Source: Paraphysomonas bandaiensis (lineage: Eukaryota > Chrysophyceae). From it: 64,000 nt of DNA. Positions within the stretch are counted from its first letter, which is position 1. Every line of letters begins with the position of its first letter. Below the pieces are notes generated by a model, which saw nothing but the letters and a program-made list of their open reading frames with translations, was not told where the DNA came from and ran no database searches. The stretch lies in assembly GCA_965644295.1 (NCBI GenBank), contig CBFFRP010000370.1, positions 1 to 64,000 of the forward strand. Direction: 5' to 3'. Of the stretch, positions 61,219 to 64,000 are shown piece by piece. The position numbers and the translations under genes were made by a program.

Positions 61219-61276
61219 CATATTGTATTTAACGTATTATACAGTAGTAACTTAGAGAACCATACGTATTCCAACA
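61219..61276 (+). repeat. dispersed 58-bp repeat, copy B
   Basis: Matches 31057-31114 at 53 of 58 positions. Confidence 0.7.
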
Positions 61277-61403
61277 TGTTTACACAAGAACGCGCTCTCG
61301 AAATGGGGCATAATGTACATACCCTTTTGAATATAAGCTCTCTTAGTGAGAATGCACAATTTCAATAATAACCTTTTGACATACGATCACATTTAATTGT
61401 TAA

Positions 61404-61697
61404 TATTGATAATTGCTCATTTTAAGCTAGATCACAGAGAGAATTTGTCGTAAGACTAGATAGATTTATTAATATCGTTTACACGAAGTTGTGATAACCA
61501 ACACTAACTCATTATAATCCCTGCATAATATCCTACATATGCGAACCTCTCGTTACTGAACATATCTTGAAAGATCAAACTATTTCAGTTTCTTAATATC
61601 ATCACAGCATTTGTACATCACTATATTTCACTGTATTCTCGTACATTGTCTTCAAGTGACATACTGAATATACTAGAATAAGATCCATATTCTAATA
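61404..61697. mobile_element. 294-bp insertion with 5-bp duplication GTTAA
   Basis: The sequence at 60721-60825 is continuous, but in its second copy it is split by 294 bp flanked by GTTAA at 61399-61403 and 61698-61702. Ends start TATT and finish AATA, a minimal inverted terminus. Probably a small non-autonomous element of unknown type. Confidence 0.5.
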
Positions 61698-61763
61698 GTT
61701 AAATAATATGCAAAATATCAATTTCAGATATTGCAGTCATTAACGTAATATTACAATTCTTTT

Positions 61764-62368
61764 TTATTTGCAGCGGTTGTATGTGGTAGTCATGACTGGA
61801 CGGTCTTCGACTTGAGGAACCCGCTTCCCATTTACACATACGTAAGTTAAAACTTCTTTTGTCGCATATTTAGCGGTTTTGGAATTAGGATTATTAGCAA
61901 GTGCCATTGCGTTTATATTACGCTCTTTCATGCGCTGCATAGCATGTTCAGTCACATGTATTCCCTTCAGTCCAAGAGCGTACACCCCTTTGCTGTGACT
62001 ATAAGTACCATAGTTACCGTTATAAGAACAAACTGCATGCACATACTCTCTTTCGAATTTGAATTCTTGTATTTCTCGATCTCTTTCGATGTCATTTATT
62101 TCTGGGTCACGGTATTCATTTTCTAATTCCAGTTGTTCATTCCATTCTTTACATCGCTCTGCAAATATTCGATTACGATACTGCTTATCCAAATCTTTAT
62201 ACTGCTGTTCATATTCACGTTGTTTCTGTAATCGAGCCTTTTCTTTTTCCTGTTATTGAATTCAATGAAAGTCAACATGAACATTGATGTGTTTACCTCG
62301 GCTGTCTGAGGTCTGGAAGCTGCTAGCTTCTTGAAAAACTCTTTCCTGTGAGACTTGTTTCGTTGCAT
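61764..62368 (-). CDS. uncharacterised coiled-coil protein with a DUF4258-like C-terminus
   Basis: Join (minus) 62297-62368 and 61764-62249, 185 residues; the 47-nt intron is in phase. Exon 1 is basic (MQRNKSHRKEFFKKLAAS). A long Glu/Arg/Lys helix follows (EKARLQKQREYEQQYKDLDK). The C-terminal part reads VTEHAMQRMKERNI then AKYATKEVLTYV and VMTTTY, the order of elements (H...R, helix, strand, terminal strand) of the small DUF4258/toxin-like fold. This is only a resemblance. The start lies directly after a CACATA run on the coding strand. Confidence 0.62.
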
Positions 62369-62832
62369 TGTATGTGTATGTGTATGTGTATGCGTATTAT
62401 CAGCCAAATGCTGATACTATATCTACATTGGCCACACTGGTCCAGTTTTTGGCCGGCCTGTATACCGGTATACTGCTGTATGCAGATATTCCGGGATATG
62501 GATATTGGCAGAAAAAAATCTCTGTTTTGTCTTCTTGGAATTCCAGCATTTGCACCTGACAAAAAAAAATGTTTTTTTTGTGGTACCCTCCAGCTGTACA
62601 TCTGTATATATGTATATATATACGGCATGTATACTTGTATAGTTGGGTGCATAGTTCAGAGTTGTCTACCTCCACCTCCATATGATACTATAGTATAGGA
62701 GTACAGCAGTAGTGGAGGTGTGTAGGGTGTATGCATGTGCTGTTGTATGCATACACAACACTCATATATATATACATATAACTCAACTAACCTCACATCT
62801 CACATATAAGTTGCTTCATAAACACTCTTATA
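62369..62832. promoter_or_regulatory. divergent promoter region with TATGTG repeats
   Basis: 464 bp between two start codons. It contains (TATGTG)n at about 62370-62392, an exact 14-bp palindrome GTATACCGGTATAC near 62461, and TATA-rich tracts just before the plus-strand gene. Confidence 0.4.
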
Positions 62833-63777
62833 ATGATGCGACATGAAGATCAGATCAGATTAGGCACTTCTACTACATTAGATGAGCCTGTTAGTGAGAC
62901 TATTGTAAGTATATCACTATACACATATACACACATCTAGTTCTAATATATATGTATGTATATGTGTATATGCAACTATGGACGTAACGTATACAGTCTT
63001 ATATATAGCTATTACATGTAACGTTTATTAATATATATTTGTATCTTATGTATACATGTATATCTAATGTATGTATATCTGATGTATATATATATATACA
63101 GCTGAGAGATGTGCGACAAGTGGTAGCCAAGTTAAAAATTGTTTTATTACCTCTTGGTAAAGATAGCAATCAAAGTATTTTGCAAAAGTTAAGAGAATGT
63201 AAGTGTCATACGATATACCTCCATATAACTTATCATCTTTGTATTTAAAGGGGATCTTTGGGGTCCATTACTTGTGTGCTTGATGCTTTCGACTACACTC
63301 AGCTTCACGGCTCCTGGTAGTACCGCTTCAGTCGTATTTGCGGCTGTGTTTGTTATTGTGTGGTGTGGAGCCGCCATGGTCACTGTTAATGCACAGTTGC
63401 TTGGAGGCACGATATCATTTTTCCAAAGCGTCTGTATTCTTGGATATTGTGTTTTCCCACTCACCCTTTCGGCCATCGTGTGCCTCATTGTAGGACTGAT
63501 CTACAAGCAGGTGGTGTACAGTTGCTTTTTGTTTTTGTATTCTCTAATTGTTGCTTTGAATTAGATGGTGATAAAGGCCGTCATAGTTGCCATTGGTTTT
63601 ATTTGGAGCACTCGAGGTGGGATGCCATGTATTGATTGTGATGTAAAATATGATTTATTTTCTTCAGCTTCAGTTGTTTTCATGAGCGAGGTTATCAGTG
63701 ACCAACGGCGGGTTCTGGCTGTATATCCGGTGTTTTTCTTCTACACATTCATAGGGTGGATGATTCTTCTCCAGTAG
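62833..63777 (+). CDS. YIPF6: Yip1-domain Golgi membrane protein, YIPF6 homologue
   Basis: Five exons in phase: 62833-62904, 63102-63198, 63251-63510, 63565-63616 and 63668-63777, giving 196 residues. The N-terminal TLDEPVSETILRDVR matches the YIPF6 signature (TLDEPVxETxxRDL). REWDLWGPLLVCLML opens the first helix. LLGGTISFFQSVCILGYCVF is the family hallmark, and RRVLAVYPVFFFYTFIGWMI is the last helix. YIPF proteins have five membrane helices and work with Rab GTPases in Golgi structure and traffic. Length is a little under the human 236. Two ATG codons lie in tandem at the start; the first is used. The second exon junction, which completes the WDLWGP Trp, confirms the splicing. Confidence 0.93.
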
Positions 63778-64000
63778 GTAGCAGCTAGTAGATATAGCGA
63801 GCTAAGCCCTTCTTTTTGTGTTGGCTGACGTGTATTAATATAAACGAGATATTTTTTATTGTGACAATCGCCTACGCACTTTTCGGTTTAAAGCTTTCCC
63901 TACCCTTTTTGTACTCCGTTAAATACCTTTCTTGAAATTCCACAGTTTTAACAAGGTCATTTTCTCCATCCTCCCTTTCCAAAAATACGCGGGATTTATC
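63778..64000. other. 3' flank, nothing seen
   Basis: AT-rich sequence after the YIPF6 stop; no exon or repeat recognised before the window ends. Confidence 0.5.

Larger units (their letters stand above)
61022..61763. other. intergenic with duplicated flank and a 58-bp dispersed repeat
   Basis: Holds the dispersed repeat copy B at 61219-61276, the duplicated flank pieces and a 294-bp insertion. No gene seen. Confidence 0.6.

Overview
The window is nuclear DNA of a eukaryote, most likely a unicellular one. Genes carry many short GT-AG introns (about 45-200 nt), and the encoded families are eukaryotic: SLC25 mitochondrial carriers, a YIPF6-type Golgi protein, a Golgi-type sulfotransferase, a DOT1-like methyltransferase, and a giant EF-hand/ankyrin/WW/zinc-finger protein. 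The transposon content is also eukaryotic (Ginger, Ty3/gypsy chromovirus, copia, piggyBac-like, hAT MITE). DNA is AT-rich. I cannot name the species; a protist is my guess, not a result.

Layout. 1-1501 (-): a two-pore K+ channel-like gene running off the left edge. 2461-11337: 56 tandem copies of a ~160-bp unit. Each holds an 82-nt module with the full signature of a box C/D snoRNA, including a 13-bp match to conserved LSU rRNA; this is the most striking feature. 11734-21433 (-): one ~37-exon gene for a ~2,200-residue multidomain protein. 22138-25704 (+): two mitochondrial carrier genes. 27241-30888 (+): a 14-exon gene joining PPC-like beta domains to a DOT1-like methyltransferase. 31321-32350: a dead piggyBac-like transposase. 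34170-37035: an intronless ankyrin gene followed by decayed nuoI, nuoJ and nuoK in bacterial order, which suggests DNA captured from a bacterium. 37809-38041: a hAT-type MITE. 39081-40346 (+): sulfotransferase.

42629-59511 is a small (-) gene and a (+) pseudokinase gene, separated by about 15 kb. That interval is a (TATG)n array broken open by nested transposons: a 1,024-bp foldback element, two almost identical Ginger DNA transposons 38 bp apart, a putative 1,344-bp solo LTR inside the first Ginger, and a complete gypsy chromovirus inside the second. 59458-64000 holds a copia gag relic, two small (-) genes with shared 3' flanks, and the YIPF6 homologue.

A recurring layout is that long (CATA/TATG)n arrays end roughly 50-80 bp before predicted start codons in five of six cases, so they look like promoter or 5'-leader components rather than random microsatellites. 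All exon boundaries are my own reading of GT-AG sites and phase and have not been checked against transcripts.
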